From positions 1 to 64,000 of the forward strand of contig NZ_AOFD01000018.1 of NCBI RefSeq assembly GCF_000332815.1: a stretch of 64,000 bases of DNA, in the 5' to 3' direction. This document shows positions 1 through 8,932 of this stretch, piece after piece; position 1 is the first letter of the stretch; each line of letters begins with the position of its first letter. The notes below the pieces were generated by a model. That model made no database searches. It worked only from the letters and a program-made list of their open reading frames with translations, and was not told the DNA's origin. This DNA comes from Arthrobacter nitrophenolicus. GTDB lineage: Bacteria; Actinomycetota; Actinomycetes; Actinomycetales; Micrococcaceae. Position numbers and translations under genes: made by a program.

Positions 1-637
1 CCGAGGGCGCGCCGTCGGCACCGGCCGGGGTGACGCTGAGCAGCGTGTTCCACTGGCCGCGCGCCGGGACCACCGCCGTGAAGGTGAGGGCCCGTGCAGT
101 GGCGGCGGCACCGTGCCCGCTGATGAGGACAGTTTTCCGGACGTCGTTCCACGAGGAGCTGACCGTCAGGCATTCTCCCTCCGGGGCGCGGGATTCCTCC
201 CACCGGCGCTGGACCCGTGCCTCCTTGACCTCGAACAGGTCCGCGAAGTCCGATTCCACCTCCACGGACACGCTGCACTCCGACGGGTCCGATGAGTAGT
301 TCCTGATAGTGATTTCCTCGACGATGCCGGCGGCCACCTCCCGGAGCCGCTCGACGATGAGGGGGCTGTCCGCATAGCCGTCGGACCGGGGGACACGGCC
401 GATGAAGAGGGCGCGGTACGGTTCCTTCGTCTCGGCCGTCAGCGGCTCGAGCGGCTGCCCGTTCACCGTCAGGTTCCAGCGGGACAGGATGCGGGTGTCC
501 TCGTGGAAGGCGCCGTGGGGATGCTCCGGGTGGATATCCCCGTTGGCGGAAGAGATACAAAATGATGAACCCTCAACCAGGGTGACGGTTCCTGCCCCCA
601 CAGGCCCGGCAGCTGTGTCCGCATTCCATCCGGCCAT
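1..637 (-). CDS. Glycogen debranching enzyme N-terminal-domain protein, partial
   Basis: This is the N-terminal part of a larger protein; the reading frame stays open to the left window edge. It starts MAGWNADTAAG from the ATG at 637. About residues 15-75 carry the pattern VTLVEGSSFCISSANGDI, then GAFHEDTRILSRW and LTVNGQPLEPL. This is characteristic of the beta-rich N-terminal domain (GDE_N_bis type) found ahead of amylo-alpha-1,6-glucosidase-like (alpha/alpha)6 catalytic domains. The expected role is trimming of glycogen or alpha-glucan, but the catalytic part lies outside the window, so activity and exact family are inferred. It is divergent from the reductase gene at 754. Confidence 0.8.
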   Translation of the reverse strand, partial: MAGWNADTAAGPVGAGTVTLVEGSSFCISSANGDIHPEHPHGAFHEDTRILSRWNLTVNGQPLEPLTAETKEPYRALFIGRVPRSDGYADSPLIVERLREVAAGIVEEITIRNYSSDPSECSVSVEVESDFADLFEVKEARVQRRWEESRAPEGECLTVSSSWNDVRKTVLISGHGAAATARALTFTAVVPARGQWNTLLSVTPAGADGAPS

Positions 638-753
638 GGGATGACGCTACGCCTCGCGCGGCCCGGATAAAAGGGGTTTGGCCTTGAACCTCAACCCGCC
701 CGGGCATAGCCTGTCCCCGCACGGCAGATGCCGATCGGATCGGGGAGGCGGCC

Positions 754-1389
754 ATGGGCGGAACACCGGCGGAGACGCCGCAGGCAAGCGTGATGGTGGA
801 CCTGATTATCTCGCTGGACGGTTATGCCTCGGCAGAGGGGTGGCCCGGGTGGTGGGGGCTGGAGGGCCCGGAGTACCTCGCGTGGCTGGACCAGGAAGCG
901 GAGCGGAACTACACCTTCCTCCTCGGGGCCAACACGTACCGGCTGATGTCCGGCATGTCGGACGAGGCAGCGGCCGGCGGCTCCGGATTCTCGGAAGAGG
1001 AGGGTGCCTCGCTGACAGGGCTTGCCGCGGTTCCCAAGGTGGTCTTTTCCTCCACGCTCCAGGAGCCGCTGACCTGGCCGAACTCCGAACTGGTCCGCGG
1101 TGACGCGGTTGAGGCGGTCCGGACGATGAAGCTGTCAGGTGATCGGCCGATGAGCACGCTGGGCAGCCTCAGCCTCTGCCGGTCGCTACTGGCGGCGGGC
1201 CTGGTGGACCGCTTCCGGCTGGTGGTGTTCCCGGTGATCACCGGGCGTACAGGGCGGGAACGCATCTACGACGGCTATCCCGACGTCGCACTCCAGCTGG
1301 TGCACAGCAGGACCTTCGACGGCCGGCTCCAGCTTCTCGAATACATTCCCACCGTTCTGGACGGCCCGCCGGGCGCCAGCCGGACGTGA
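754..1389 (+). CDS. Dihydrofolate reductase family protein (RibD C-terminal fold)
   Basis: A 211-residue protein of the RibD C-terminal/DHFR-like family, which covers NADPH-dependent reductases of mostly unknown substrate. The family opening VDLIISLDGYAS is at residues 14-25. It is followed by a LLGANTYRLMSG segment (cofactor-side helix), PKVVFSSTL, and a C-terminal half with LGSLSLCRSLLAAGLVDRFRLVVFPVITG. In this family the last segment closes the Rossmann-like fold. GGGGAGG lies just upstream of the ATG at 754. It is too divergent from true FolA to be called dihydrofolate reductase. A second family member lies at 17419. Confidence 0.85.
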   Translation: MGGTPAETPQASVMVDLIISLDGYASAEGWPGWWGLEGPEYLAWLDQEAERNYTFLLGANTYRLMSGMSDEAAAGGSGFSEEEGASLTGLAAVPKVVFSSTLQEPLTWPNSELVRGDAVEAVRTMKLSGDRPMSTLGSLSLCRSLLAAGLVDRFRLVVFPVITGRTGRERIYDGYPDVALQLVHSRTFDGRLQLLEYIPTVLDGPPGASRT

Positions 1390-1505
1390 CGGGAGCGGCG
1401 GTCAATCCGGTTGGCTGGCGGGGGTGTCGTGGGAGCCTGCCCACTCGCTGGCATCATCGGCGTTCGATCGCGGCGGGATGCGTCTGTTTCCGCAGGTCAG
1501 AAGCA

Positions 1506-1534
1506 TTGACAGGGCATGCTGCCAGGCGCACGCT
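1506..1534 (+). promoter_or_regulatory. Possible promoter for the cupin gene
   Basis: The 275-base gap 1390-1664 has a perfect -35-like TTGACA at 1506-1511. With a 17-base spacer the -10 position reads CACGCT, a weak match. The downstream leader of about 120 bases is GC-rich with no clear hairpin terminator. I see nothing else in this gap. Confidence 0.3.
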
Positions 1535-1664
1535 GGAAGCGCAGTCGATGGGGTGCGGCGGGCGGCGGCGTCCATGCCGCACCGTCCTGCCGCGTCCCGC
1601 AACCCGGACCCCGCCCCGGTTTCCGGACGAACAGCAGCACACTCTCCGCCAGGAGGAACAGAAA

Positions 1665-2038
1665 ATGACCGCAGTAACCGTCAAAGCCCTTGAATCAAAG
1701 TCCTTCGACGAGCCCGACGAAAAGCGCCGGCCGCCCAAGACCCAGGTTGATGTGGTCACCCTTGGAGACACCACTCTGGCGAGGATGACCTTCGAACCCG
1801 GCTGGCGCTGGTCGGAAACGGTAAAGACGGTGGTCCACACCGACAGCTGCCAGGTCAACCATCTGGCTTTTGCACGGCGGGGACCCTGACAGTGGAAATG
1901 GAGGACGGCACCCGGGCCACTGTCACGGCCGGGGGCGCCTATTCGATCCCTGCCGGCCATGATGCCTGGGTGGAGGGCGACGAGACGTTCGTGGGCTACG
2001 AGCTCATGAGCGCAGCCACCTACGCCAAGCCTGCCTGA
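1665..2038 (+). CDS. Cupin domain-containing protein, frameshifted
   Basis: A small single-domain cupin of about 124 residues, starting MTAVTVKALESKSFDEPDE after AGGAGG at 1651-1656. The first frame gives TLARMTFEPGWRWSETVK and CQVNHLAFA. The rest continues one frame over as GTLTVEMEDGTRATVTAGGAYSIPAGHDAW to the TGA at 2036. Together these form the two conserved cupin motifs of a beta-barrel (GX5HXH-like, then GX5PXG-like). The break is near 1873-1880 in a G-rich stretch and fits one lost base. Substrate is unknown; such small cupins are often stress or sugar-binding proteins. The stop lies just before the convergent aminotransferase stop at 2042. Confidence 0.75.
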
Positions 2039-2041
2039 ACA

Positions 2042-3355
2042 TCAGGCTGCGTGCGCATCCGCGGCGGACAGGACCTCATCCAGGATGGCCAGGCCCGCCG
2101 CGGCGTCGCCGTCGTCGATATTCAGCGGGGGAGCGACGTGCAGCCTGTTGCCCAGGACCAGCGGCAGCAGGCCCCGCTCCAGGCACGCCTTCACCACGGC
2201 GGCCATCGGCGCAGTCGCCGCGCCGGTGGCGCCCGGCGGCACCAGCGGTTCCCGGGTCACCCGGTCACGCACCAGCTCCAGGCTCCAGAGCCCGCCGATG
2301 CCGCGCACGTCCCCGACAACCCGGTGCCTGTCGGCGAGCTCCCCTAGGCCGGGCCCCAGCACCTCGGAACCGAGGCGGGCAGCGGCCGCGATGGTGTCCT
2401 CGTCCCGCATCGCGGAGATGGCGCCCACGGCAGCCGCGCAGGCCAGCGGGTGTCCGCTGTATGTCAGTCCTGCCGGGTAGGGGCGGGTGGTGAACAGCTC
2501 GTAAACGGCATCGGAGACCAGGACGCCGCCCAAGGGCACGTATCCGGAGTTGACTCCCTTCGCGAACGCCATCAGGTCCGGCGCCACGCCGGCATGATCC
2601 ACGCCGAACCAGGCTCCCGTGCGGCCGAAACCGGCCATCACCTCGTCCGCAATGTAGATAATGCCGTGCCGGTCACAGAGCTCGCGGAGCCCGCGCAGGT
2701 ATCCGGGCGGGGGCACGATGACGCCAGAGCTGCCCGTCACCGATTCCAGGACCAGTGCGGCAATGGTGCCCGGGCCCTCGAGGAGGATCACCTGTTCCAG
2801 ATGGGCCAGGGCGCGCTCACATTCTTCCTCCTGCGTCGCCGATCCAAAGGCCGACCGGTACAGGAATGGTCCAAAGAAGTGCACAGCGCCGGCCGCCCCG
2901 GTATCCGAGGCCCAGCGGCGGGGGTCGCCCGTAAGGTGGATCGAGGTTGTCGTCGAGCCGTGGTACGAGCGGTAGGCGGCGAGCACTTTGGGCCGCCCGG
3001 TGAAGAGCCGCGCCATCCGCACCGCGTGCTCGATGGCCTCCGTGCCGCTGCTGGTGAAAAGGACATGGCCCAGGCCCTCCGGGGCCACCTCCACGATCAG
3101 GCGCGCCGCTTCGCCCCGGACATCGGACGCCCAGCCGGGTGCCAGCGTGCAGAGCCGGTCCGCCTGCTCCCTGATCGCCGCTACGATGCGCGGATGCTGG
3201 TGGCCGAGGTTGGTGAACACCAGCTGCGAGCCGAAGTCCAGGTACCGCCGTCCGCCGTCGTCGACGACGTGGCTTCCGGAACCCCCGACCAGCGTCGGCA
3301 CGTCACGCGGCCCCTGCATTGCCCAGGGATGGAACACCAGGTCGTCGAGATTCAT
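2042..3355 (-). CDS. Class III pyridoxal-phosphate aminotransferase
   Basis: A 437-residue fold-type I, subgroup III aminotransferase transferring an omega-amino group to a keto acid with PLP. Visible motifs are the glycine-rich FTSSGTEAIEHAV (phosphate contact), YRSYHGST, the IADEVMAGFGRTG segment with the Asp that binds the pyridine nitrogen, and FAKGVNSGYVPLGG with the Schiff-base Lys near residue 270. I chose the internal ATG at 3355 (MNLDDLVFHPW) over an upstream ATG because GGAGGGT sits 5-8 bases before it. Closest by feel are taurine-pyruvate or beta-alanine/omega-amino acid enzymes, but the substrate cannot be fixed from sequence. It is divergent from the nuclease at 3476. Confidence 0.88.
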   Translation of the reverse strand: MNLDDLVFHPWAMQGPRDVPTLVGGSGSHVVDDGGRRYLDFGSQLVFTNLGHQHPRIVAAIREQADRLCTLAPGWASDVRGEAARLIVEVAPEGLGHVLFTSSGTEAIEHAVRMARLFTGRPKVLAAYRSYHGSTTTSIHLTGDPRRWASDTGAAGAVHFFGPFLYRSAFGSATQEEECERALAHLEQVILLEGPGTIAALVLESVTGSSGVIVPPPGYLRGLRELCDRHGIIYIADEVMAGFGRTGAWFGVDHAGVAPDLMAFAKGVNSGYVPLGGVLVSDAVYELFTTRPYPAGLTYSGHPLACAAAVGAISAMRDEDTIAAAARLGSEVLGPGLGELADRHRVVGDVRGIGGLWSLELVRDRVTREPLVPPGATGAATAPMAAVVKACLERGLLPLVLGNRLHVAPPLNIDDGDAAAGLAILDEVLSAADAHAA

Positions 3356-3475
3356 GCCACCCTCCGTTGCGCTCGCATCAGGTCCCGTACCCACCTTGCT
3401 TGCATCCTATGCCTGCCAACAGCAGACCGGCGCAGGCAACTGCAATCCCCGGCAGATCCGTGGCAGGATGCAGGT

Positions 3476-4414
3476 ATGCCGGACCGTCTCATGCTGCTGG
3501 ACACTGCCTCCCTGTATTTCCGTGCCTTCTTCGGCATGCCGGACACGGTCCGCCGGCCCGACGGAACACCTGTCAACGCTGTCCGCGGGTTGCTCGACAT
3601 GATCTCCAGGCTGGCCACCGACTACCGGCCCACCCACCTTGTGGCCTGCTGGGATGACGACTGGCGTCCCCAGTGGCGCGTGGACCTCATCCCGACCTAC
3701 AAGTCGCACCGGGTGGCCGAGGTCATGGCTGACGCCCCGGACATCGAAGTGGTCCCGGACGCGCTCGAGGCCCAGCTGCCCTTGATCCGCGACGTGCTCG
3801 GCCTTGCCGGCCTCGCGATCGTGGGTGCCGCCGGGCATGAGGCCGATGACGTGGTGGGGACGTACGCGAGCCATGCAGCCTTCCCGGTGGACGTCGTCAC
3901 CGGCGACCGCGACCTCTTCCAGGTGTGCGACGACGGGCGGCAGGTCCGCGTCATCTACACCGCCCGCGGGATGCGGAACCTCGAGGTGGTCACCGAGGAA
4001 ACGGTGGTGGCCAAATACCGGGTGCTGCCGCAGCAGTACGCCGACTACGCCACCCTGCGCGGTGACGCTTCCGACGGGTTGCCTGGCGTCGCCGGAATCG
4101 GGGAGAAGACGGCGGCGTCCCTGCTCCTGAAGTACGGCACCCTCGAGGGGCTGCTGGAGGCGGCGGAGGACGATGCCAGCGGACTGGCCGGCCCGGTCCG
4201 GGCCAAGCTCGCCGCTGCCGCCGACTACCTCAAAGTAGCCCCCGCCGTCGTAAGGCTGGTTCGGAACCTGGAACTGCCAGGCCTTGAGGAGACCGGCGCG
4301 CGCCTGCGGCCGGTGACCGGGAACCAGCGTGCGGAACTCGAGCGGCTGGCGACGGACTGGAACCTGGGCGGTTCGGTGCGGCGCCTCCTCGATGCGCTGG
4401 ACCGGAGGGCGTAA
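3476..4414 (+). CDS. Stand-alone 5'-3' exonuclease (FEN-like, PolA N-terminal type)
   Basis: A 312-residue nuclease equivalent to the N-terminal domain of DNA polymerase I without the polymerase. It should remove 5' flaps or RNA primers with two metal ions. Metal-binding acidic positions are visible in LMLLDTASLYFRAF, ACWDDDWRPQWR, GHEADDVVGTYA and VTGDRDLFQV. A helix-hairpin-helix DNA-binding segment follows as DGLPGVAGIGEKTAASLL. The ATG at 3476 begins MPDRLMLLDTA. It lacks a strong Shine-Dalgarno, and CAGGAT six bases upstream could be a leaderless -10. The full polA at 18497 carries a second copy of this domain. Confidence 0.9.
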   Translation: MPDRLMLLDTASLYFRAFFGMPDTVRRPDGTPVNAVRGLLDMISRLATDYRPTHLVACWDDDWRPQWRVDLIPTYKSHRVAEVMADAPDIEVVPDALEAQLPLIRDVLGLAGLAIVGAAGHEADDVVGTYASHAAFPVDVVTGDRDLFQVCDDGRQVRVIYTARGMRNLEVVTEETVVAKYRVLPQQYADYATLRGDASDGLPGVAGIGEKTAASLLLKYGTLEGLLEAAEDDASGLAGPVRAKLAAAADYLKVAPAVVRLVRNLELPGLEETGARLRPVTGNQRAELERLATDWNLGGSVRRLLDALDRRA

Positions 4415-4435
4415 AAGCGCCACATTCGGGGTGTA

Positions 4436-4463
4436 ACACTGGCCGGCGTGTGACGGCCGGTGT
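4436..4463 (+). terminator. Hairpin after the exonuclease gene
   Basis: An inverted repeat of about 10 bp (ACACTGGCCG with CGGCCGGTGT, one G-T pair) and an 8-base loop, 22 bases after the stop. It has no T-run, as is common for GC-rich actinobacterial terminators. Confidence 0.5.
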
Positions 4464-4583
4464 CGTGCAATGACCCGCCGTGACGGCGCGTTGCGGGAGG
4501 CGTCGGAGCATTGCGGGGGCGCTTGATCAGGGCGCCGGGCCTTTGGTTTGGTGAGGTGACGATCCAAGTGAGAGGGCACGCCC

Positions 4584-5099
4584 ATGACATTCACCTCCGA
4601 CCTGGCACCCCGCCGGCTGCGCGACATTTTTGGCACCTTTGCCACAGGACTGACGGTCATCACAGGCTCCACGGGGAATGGGCCTGCCGGGTTCACCTGC
4701 CAGTCCTTCGCCTCCCTGTCCCTGGAACCTGCTTTGGTGACGTTCAGCCCCGCGAGGACATCGAGCACCTGGCCGGTGCTGCGGGAGGCCGGCTCCTTCA
4801 CCGTCAATATCCTTCCCGCGGAGCACCAGCACCTGGCCGGGCAGTTCGCCCGGTCCGGCTCAGACAAATTCGCCGGAGTCAGCCACACCACCTCGCCGCT
4901 GGGCAACCCTGTCCTCGATGACGCCCTGGCGTGGATCGACTGCGAGCTGCACGCCGAATACGACGGCGGCGACCACACCATCGTCGTGGCCGCCGTGCGG
5001 CACCTCAGCGCCCGCCAGGATGCCGAGCCGCTGCTGTTCTTCAAGGGGCGGTATGCGGGACTGGTGCCGGCAGGGCAGCTCCTCGAGGCTGCCGGCTGA
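4584..5099 (+). CDS. Flavin reductase family protein (HpaC/HsaB-like)
   Basis: A 171-residue flavin reductase-like split beta-barrel protein. It begins DLAPRRLRDIFGTFATGLTVIT, typical of short-chain reductase partners of two-component flavin monooxygenases. GFTCQSFASLSLEPALVTFSP is the FMN-binding segment. HTIVVAAVRHLSARQDAEPLLFFKGRYAGL matches the conserved C-terminal GRY element. It would reduce FMN or FAD with NAD(P)H. No monooxygenase gene is adjacent, so the partner is unknown. The start is supported by GAGAGGG upstream of the ATG. Confidence 0.85.
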   Translation: MTFTSDLAPRRLRDIFGTFATGLTVITGSTGNGPAGFTCQSFASLSLEPALVTFSPARTSSTWPVLREAGSFTVNILPAEHQHLAGQFARSGSDKFAGVSHTTSPLGNPVLDDALAWIDCELHAEYDGGDHTIVVAAVRHLSARQDAEPLLFFKGRYAGLVPAGQLLEAAG

Positions 5100-5153
5100 A
5101 GTTCCCGGAGGGAAAGAAAGCTGCCTGGCCCTTCTTGCACCTCCCGCATCAGG

Positions 5154-5190
5154 TAGTAAGCTTGCTGAGCATTACTAGTAAGCTTGCTGA
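5154..5190 (+). repeat. Two-copy 15-bp direct repeat, 22-bp period
   Basis: TAGTAAGCTTGCTGA occurs at 5154-5168 and exactly again at 5176-5190, with GCATTAC between. Each copy has an AAGCTT palindromic core. The 22-bp period is about two helical turns, so both copies face the same side of the DNA. The pair lies 27 bases before the preferred start at 5217 and is AT-richer than its surroundings, which fits an operator. Confidence 0.55.
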
Positions 5191-5216
5191 TGAATCGGAT
5201 GACGGAAGCAGGAGTA

Positions 5217-5564
5217 ATGGGCACAGTGTTTGCGGTTGCCTTGTCAATCACGCTGACGGCCGGGGGAGCCGCGGTGGCAGCGGGCGCCCCTTTCGGCGGC
5301 GCAGCAGGCCTGGGCGGCCAGTACCTGGCCGGGCACGTCCTGCTGGGCGTGGGGCTCGGCCACCTGGCGGCGATGCTGGTGCGCTCCGGCCTCCGCAGGC
5401 TTGTCCGCCGGGTCCGCGCCCGCGCCGCTTCGGTCCCGGCCGAGACGGTGCCCGCTTCCACAGTCCAGGCACCCGAGGCCGCCGGCGTTCGGCTCGCCAC
5501 TGTCTCAGTCCTGCCGGCCAGGCCCGCAGCCGTTTCACCCCTCCGGGGCCGGCATGCCGCCTGA
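5217..5564 (+). CDS. Uncharacterised membrane protein, Arg-rich tail
   Basis: I do not recognise this 115-residue protein. It starts MGTVFAVALSITLTAGGAAVAAGAPFGG, a signal peptide or first membrane helix. A second hydrophobic stretch follows (YLAGHVLLGVGLGHLAAMLV), then a strongly basic segment SGLRRLVRRVRARAA that should lie in the cytoplasm, and an Ala/Pro-rich tail. Earlier in-frame ATGs at 5190 and 5199 are possible, but the 5190 codon overlaps the second copy of the direct repeat. GGAAGCAGGAG lies just before 5217. The end overlaps the next gene by 11 bases, implying coupled translation. Confidence 0.55.
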   Translation: MGTVFAVALSITLTAGGAAVAAGAPFGGAAGLGGQYLAGHVLLGVGLGHLAAMLVRSGLRRLVRRVRARAASVPAETVPASTVQAPEAAGVRLATVSVLPARPAAVSPLRGRHAA

Positions 5565-6189
5565 CCTCCAGCCGGCCGGGCAGCATGTTCTGCCGGCAAC
5601 GGCGCGGCCAGTCAAAGCCGGGCCAGCAAAGAGCCGGTCAGTAACAGTACAGCCGGTTCCTGCGCGGCGGATGCGGACAGCAGCGGCGGCGCTGGCGGCC
5701 GCGTTGGCCTTGGCGGCCATTGTCTTCGCTGCCATCACCGGGATCCGGACCTCGGATTCGGACACGGCAACGCTTCGGGGCTTCCAGATCAGGGTCCTGA
5801 GCATCAGCCAGGCCGCGGCCGAGAACAGGATGGACGGAGCCCTGGCAGCCCTTCAGGCACTCGAAAGCGACCTGGACGCAGCGGCCCGGGACGGACGCAT
5901 TTCCGCGCCGCGGCTCCGGAGCATTGAAACGGCATTGGAGACCGTCCGCGCGGACATTGCCGGGCACCTGGCATTCCAATCGTCCCTGGCAGGCGCAGCG
6001 GCCGCGCCGGGTACTACGGAAACCGTCCCGTCCGAAGCGCCGGACACGCAGTCCCAACCGGTCCAGCAGATACCGGCAGAGCCTGTTATCGCGCCCCTGC
6101 CTGGGTCCGGCCAGGGCGAGCCGCCCGCAGCGGTCCCGGATGCGGCCAAGGAGGGCAGGGGGAAGGGCAAAGCGCCGGGCAAGCAGTAG
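5554..6189 (+). CDS. Membrane-anchored helical surface protein (mucin-associated-like)
   Basis: A protein of about 211 residues starting MPPDLQPAGQHVLP, overlapping the gene before it. After a short Pro/Ala-rich cytoplasmic segment comes one membrane helix (MRTAAAALAAALALAAIVFAAITGI). A probable extracytoplasmic two-helix domain follows (GFQIRVLSISQAAAENRMDGALAALQALESDLDAAARDGRISAPRLRSIETAL, given here in pieces: GFQIRVLSISQ, ALAALQALESDLDAA, SIETALETVRADI). The tail is low-complexity Pro/Glu/Gly and ends in a basic GRGKGKAPGKQ. The helical domain resembles proteins labelled 'mucin-associated surface protein' in Micrococcales; function is unknown. A cell-envelope role is inferred from topology only. 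Confidence 0.6.
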   Translation: MPPDLQPAGQHVLPATARPVKAGPAKSRSVTVQPVPARRMRTAAAALAAALALAAIVFAAITGIRTSDSDTATLRGFQIRVLSISQAAAENRMDGALAALQALESDLDAAARDGRISAPRLRSIETALETVRADIAGHLAFQSSLAGAAAAPGTTETVPSEAPDTQSQPVQQIPAEPVIAPLPGSGQGEPPAAVPDAAKEGRGKGKAPGKQ

Positions 6190-6218
6190 ACGGCCCGGCG
6201 GCGGGGCACAATGGACGG

Positions 6219-8834
6219 ATGACTTTTCCCAGCCGGCAGGAGCGGCCCCTTGATCCGGGGGCGTTCGACCTCGACGCGATCGGTACCGGGCTGGCATTCG
6301 CAGCGTCACTTGACGCGCTGAATGCCGCGCTTGGCAACGGCGCGGCGGTCGTGCAGGCGCCGCCGGGCACCGGCAAGACCACGCTTGTTCCGCCCCTGCT
6401 TGCCAACCACGTGCATCCCGCCGGACGGGTGGTGGTGACCCAGCCGCGGCGGGTGGCCGTGCGTGCCGCGGCACGGCGGCTCGCCTCCCTGGACGGAACC
6501 CGGCTTGGCAGCCGGGTGGGTTACACCGTCCGCGGGGAACGGCAGGCGGGAGCAGAAACGCTCGTTGAATTCGTAACCCCTGGCATTCTCCTGCGCCGCC
6601 TGCTCGTCGACCCCGGCCTTGAGGACACCGCCGCCGTCGTCCTGGACGAAGTGCATGAGCGCGGCCTTGAGACGGACCTGCTGGTCGGCATGCTGGCCGA
6701 AGTCCGGCAGCTCCGCGGTGACCTTACCGTCGTCGCAATGTCCGCGACCCTGGATGCGCCGCGTTTCGCTTCCCTGCTGGGGGATCGCGACGGCGGATCC
6801 GCGGCTCCCGTGGTCGACTGCCCCTCCGTGCTCCATCCCCTGGCGGTGGAATGGGTTCCGGGCGGCGGCCCGCGGCTGGATGGCAGGGGAGTGACACAGG
6901 GTTTCCTGGACCACCTGGCGGTAACGGCGGCGCGGGCGCACTCGGAAGCACTGGCCGGGGACAGCACCGTGGACGCGCTGGTCTTCGTCCCCGGCGCCAG
7001 GGAAGTCTCCGAGGTGGCGGCAGGGCTGCGGCGGAGGCTGGGGCCGGCCGTGGACGTGCTGGAGCTGCACGGCCAGGCGGGCGCCGCCGAGCAGGACCGG
7101 GCAGTGTCCGGACGCGGGCCGGGAGAGAGCCCGCGGATCATTGTGTCGACCGACCTGGCCGAGTCTTCCCTGACCGTGCCGGGAGTGCGGCTGGTGGTCG
7201 ATTCCGGCCTGGCCCGTGAGCCGCGCAGGGACTCGGGCCGCGGGATGAGTGGCCTGGTGACGGTCTCCTGCTCCCGCGCATCGGCAGACCAGCGCGCCGG
7301 CCGGGCCGCCCGCCAGGGCCCGGGAAGAGTGGTGCGCTGCTACAGCCAGCAGGCGTACGGGGCGTCGCCGGCACATGTGACACCTGAGATCAAGGTTGCG
7401 GACTTAACGGGCGCCGCCCTGATGCTTGCCTGCTGGGGATCCCCCGGCGGCAAGGGACTGGCCCTGCCGGACAGTCCGCCGCGGCAGGCCCTGGACGATG
7501 CCGTGGAGGTGCTGCGGGAACTCGGCGCCGTCTCCGCCGACGGCCATGCCACATCCGCGGGCAGGCTCCTGGCCGGGATCCCGGCTGACCCACGACTCGC
7601 CCGTGCCCTCCTTGACGGCGCTGCGGCCCTCGGAGCCCGGGAAGCCGCCGAAGTGGTGGCGGCCGTGGCAGGCGACCAGCGGGCCCCGGGCGCCGACCTG
7701 CCCGGCCTTCTGTCCAGGCTCCGCGGTGACTCCGGCCCCGCCGGGCGGCGCTGGGCCGAGGAAGCCCGCCGGCTGGAACGTCTGACCCGGAATTCGTCCT
7801 CCGCCCCGCAACCGGCCCTTTCCATCGACGGCGCGGGCGGCACCGCGGTGGGGGCCGTCGTCGCCCTCGCCTTTCCCGACCGGGTGGCCCGCCTGGTACC
7901 CGGTGACGGGCCAGCCCGCTACCTGCTTTCGTCCGGGACGCGGGCGGGACTGCCCGCCGGGAGCGCCCTGTCCGGGCAGGAGTGGCTGGCCGTGGCCGAG
8001 GTGGCCCGGGCCGACGGACGGGACTCAGCCGGCACCGGCGCCGTCATCCGGGCGGCGGCACCGCTGACGGTCGAACTCGCCCAGGCAGCCGCGTCCGGCC
8101 TTATCACCGAGACTGTCGAGGCACAGTTCAGCCAGGGCCGGGTCACGGCACGGAAGGTCCGCCGCCTCGGCGCGATCGTGCTTGCCGACACTCCCGTCCG
8201 CCCCGGACCGGAGGAGGGCAGGGCCGCGGTGACCGGAGCGCTGCGCACGGAGGGGCTGGCTGTCCTGGAATGGTCGACGGCGGCCGCGGCCCTGCGCCGC
8301 CGTCTTGCCTTCCTGAGGCGGGAACTGGGGGAACCGTGGTCGGACGTCTCGGACCCGGCCCTCCTGCTGCGCCTCGACGAGTGGATGGGACCTGAACTTG
8401 AACAGCTTGCCGCAGGCGCCGCCGTCGGGTCCGTGGACCTCACCCAGCCGCTGCGCCGGCTGCTGCCTTGGCCCGAGGCCGCCAGGCTCGACGAGCTTGC
8501 CCCGGAATGGCTGGAGGTTCCCAGCGGTTCAAGGATCAGCATCGACTATCCGGGCCACGATGACGAGAGCGCCCGGCCGGTGGTGGCCGTGAAGCTGCAG
8601 GAATGCTTCGGCCTCGCCGAGTCACCGCGGCTGCTCGACGGTACCGTGCCTGTGCTTTTCCACCTGCTGTCCCCGGCCCGCCGTCCGCTGGCAGTGACTG
8701 ACGACCTCACTTCCTTCTGGTCCGGCCCCTACGCCCAGGTCCGGGCGGAGATGAGGGGCCGCTACCCCAAGCATCCATGGCCGGAGGACCCCTGGAGCGC
8801 CCCTGCCACGGCCCGGACCAAGCAGCGCAGGTAA
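6219..8834 (+). CDS. hrpB: ATP-dependent helicase HrpB
   Basis: An 871-residue superfamily 2 DEAH-type helicase of the HrpB family. Walker A is APPGTGKTT at 47-55, motif Ib is TQPRRVA at 74-80, and motif II is DEVHERG at 143-149. Motif III follows as MSATLDAPRF and motif VI as QRAGRAARQGPGRVVR. After the helicase core come the HA2/OB-like middle and the HrpB C-terminal region, ending PKHPWPEDPWSAPATARTKQRR; 'HPWPEDP' near the C terminus is typical of HrpB. Its RNA or nucleic-acid substrate is not established in bacteria. CACAAT lies 6 bases before the ATG, so the mRNA may be leaderless. Confidence 0.93.
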   Translation: MTFPSRQERPLDPGAFDLDAIGTGLAFAASLDALNAALGNGAAVVQAPPGTGKTTLVPPLLANHVHPAGRVVVTQPRRVAVRAAARRLASLDGTRLGSRVGYTVRGERQAGAETLVEFVTPGILLRRLLVDPGLEDTAAVVLDEVHERGLETDLLVGMLAEVRQLRGDLTVVAMSATLDAPRFASLLGDRDGGSAAPVVDCPSVLHPLAVEWVPGGGPRLDGRGVTQGFLDHLAVTAARAHSEALAGDSTVDALVFVPGAREVSEVAAGLRRRLGPAVDVLELHGQAGAAEQDRAVSGRGPGESPRIIVSTDLAESSLTVPGVRLVVDSGLAREPRRDSGRGMSGLVTVSCSRASADQRAGRAARQGPGRVVRCYSQQAYGASPAHVTPEIKVADLTGAALMLACWGSPGGKGLALPDSPPRQALDDAVEVLRELGAVSADGHATSAGRLLAGIPADPRLARALLDGAAALGAREAAEVVAAVAGDQRAPGADLPGLLSRLRGDSGPAGRRWAEEARRLERLTRNSSSAPQPALSIDGAGGTAVGAVVALAFPDRVARLVPGDGPARYLLSSGTRAGLPAGSALSGQEWLAVAEVARADGRDSAGTGAVIRAAAPLTVELAQAAASGLITETVEAQFSQGRVTARKVRRLGAIVLADTPVRPGPEEGRAAVTGALRTEGLAVLEWSTAAAALRRRLAFLRRELGEPWSDVSDPALLLRLDEWMGPELEQLAAGAAVGSVDLTQPLRRLLPWPEAARLDELAPEWLEVPSGSRISIDYPGHDDESARPVVAVKLQECFGLAESPRLLDGTVPVLFHLLSPARRPLAVTDDLTSFWSGPYAQVRAEMRGRYPKHPWPEDPWSAPATARTKQRR

Positions 8835-8932
8835 GCCGCTTCCGGGTGCTTCCTGTCGGCGCTGGTGAGGCCGGGTGATAACTCCGATACAAGATCGAAA
8901 CGTTGCGTCGACGTGCTGAAACATGCTGTGGC

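Noticed and set aside
3407..5599. A 730-codon open frame on the minus strand
   Set aside because: It lies antisense to the nuclease and flavin reductase genes, has Arg/Pro-rich composition and no domain; it reflects GC-rich codon bias.
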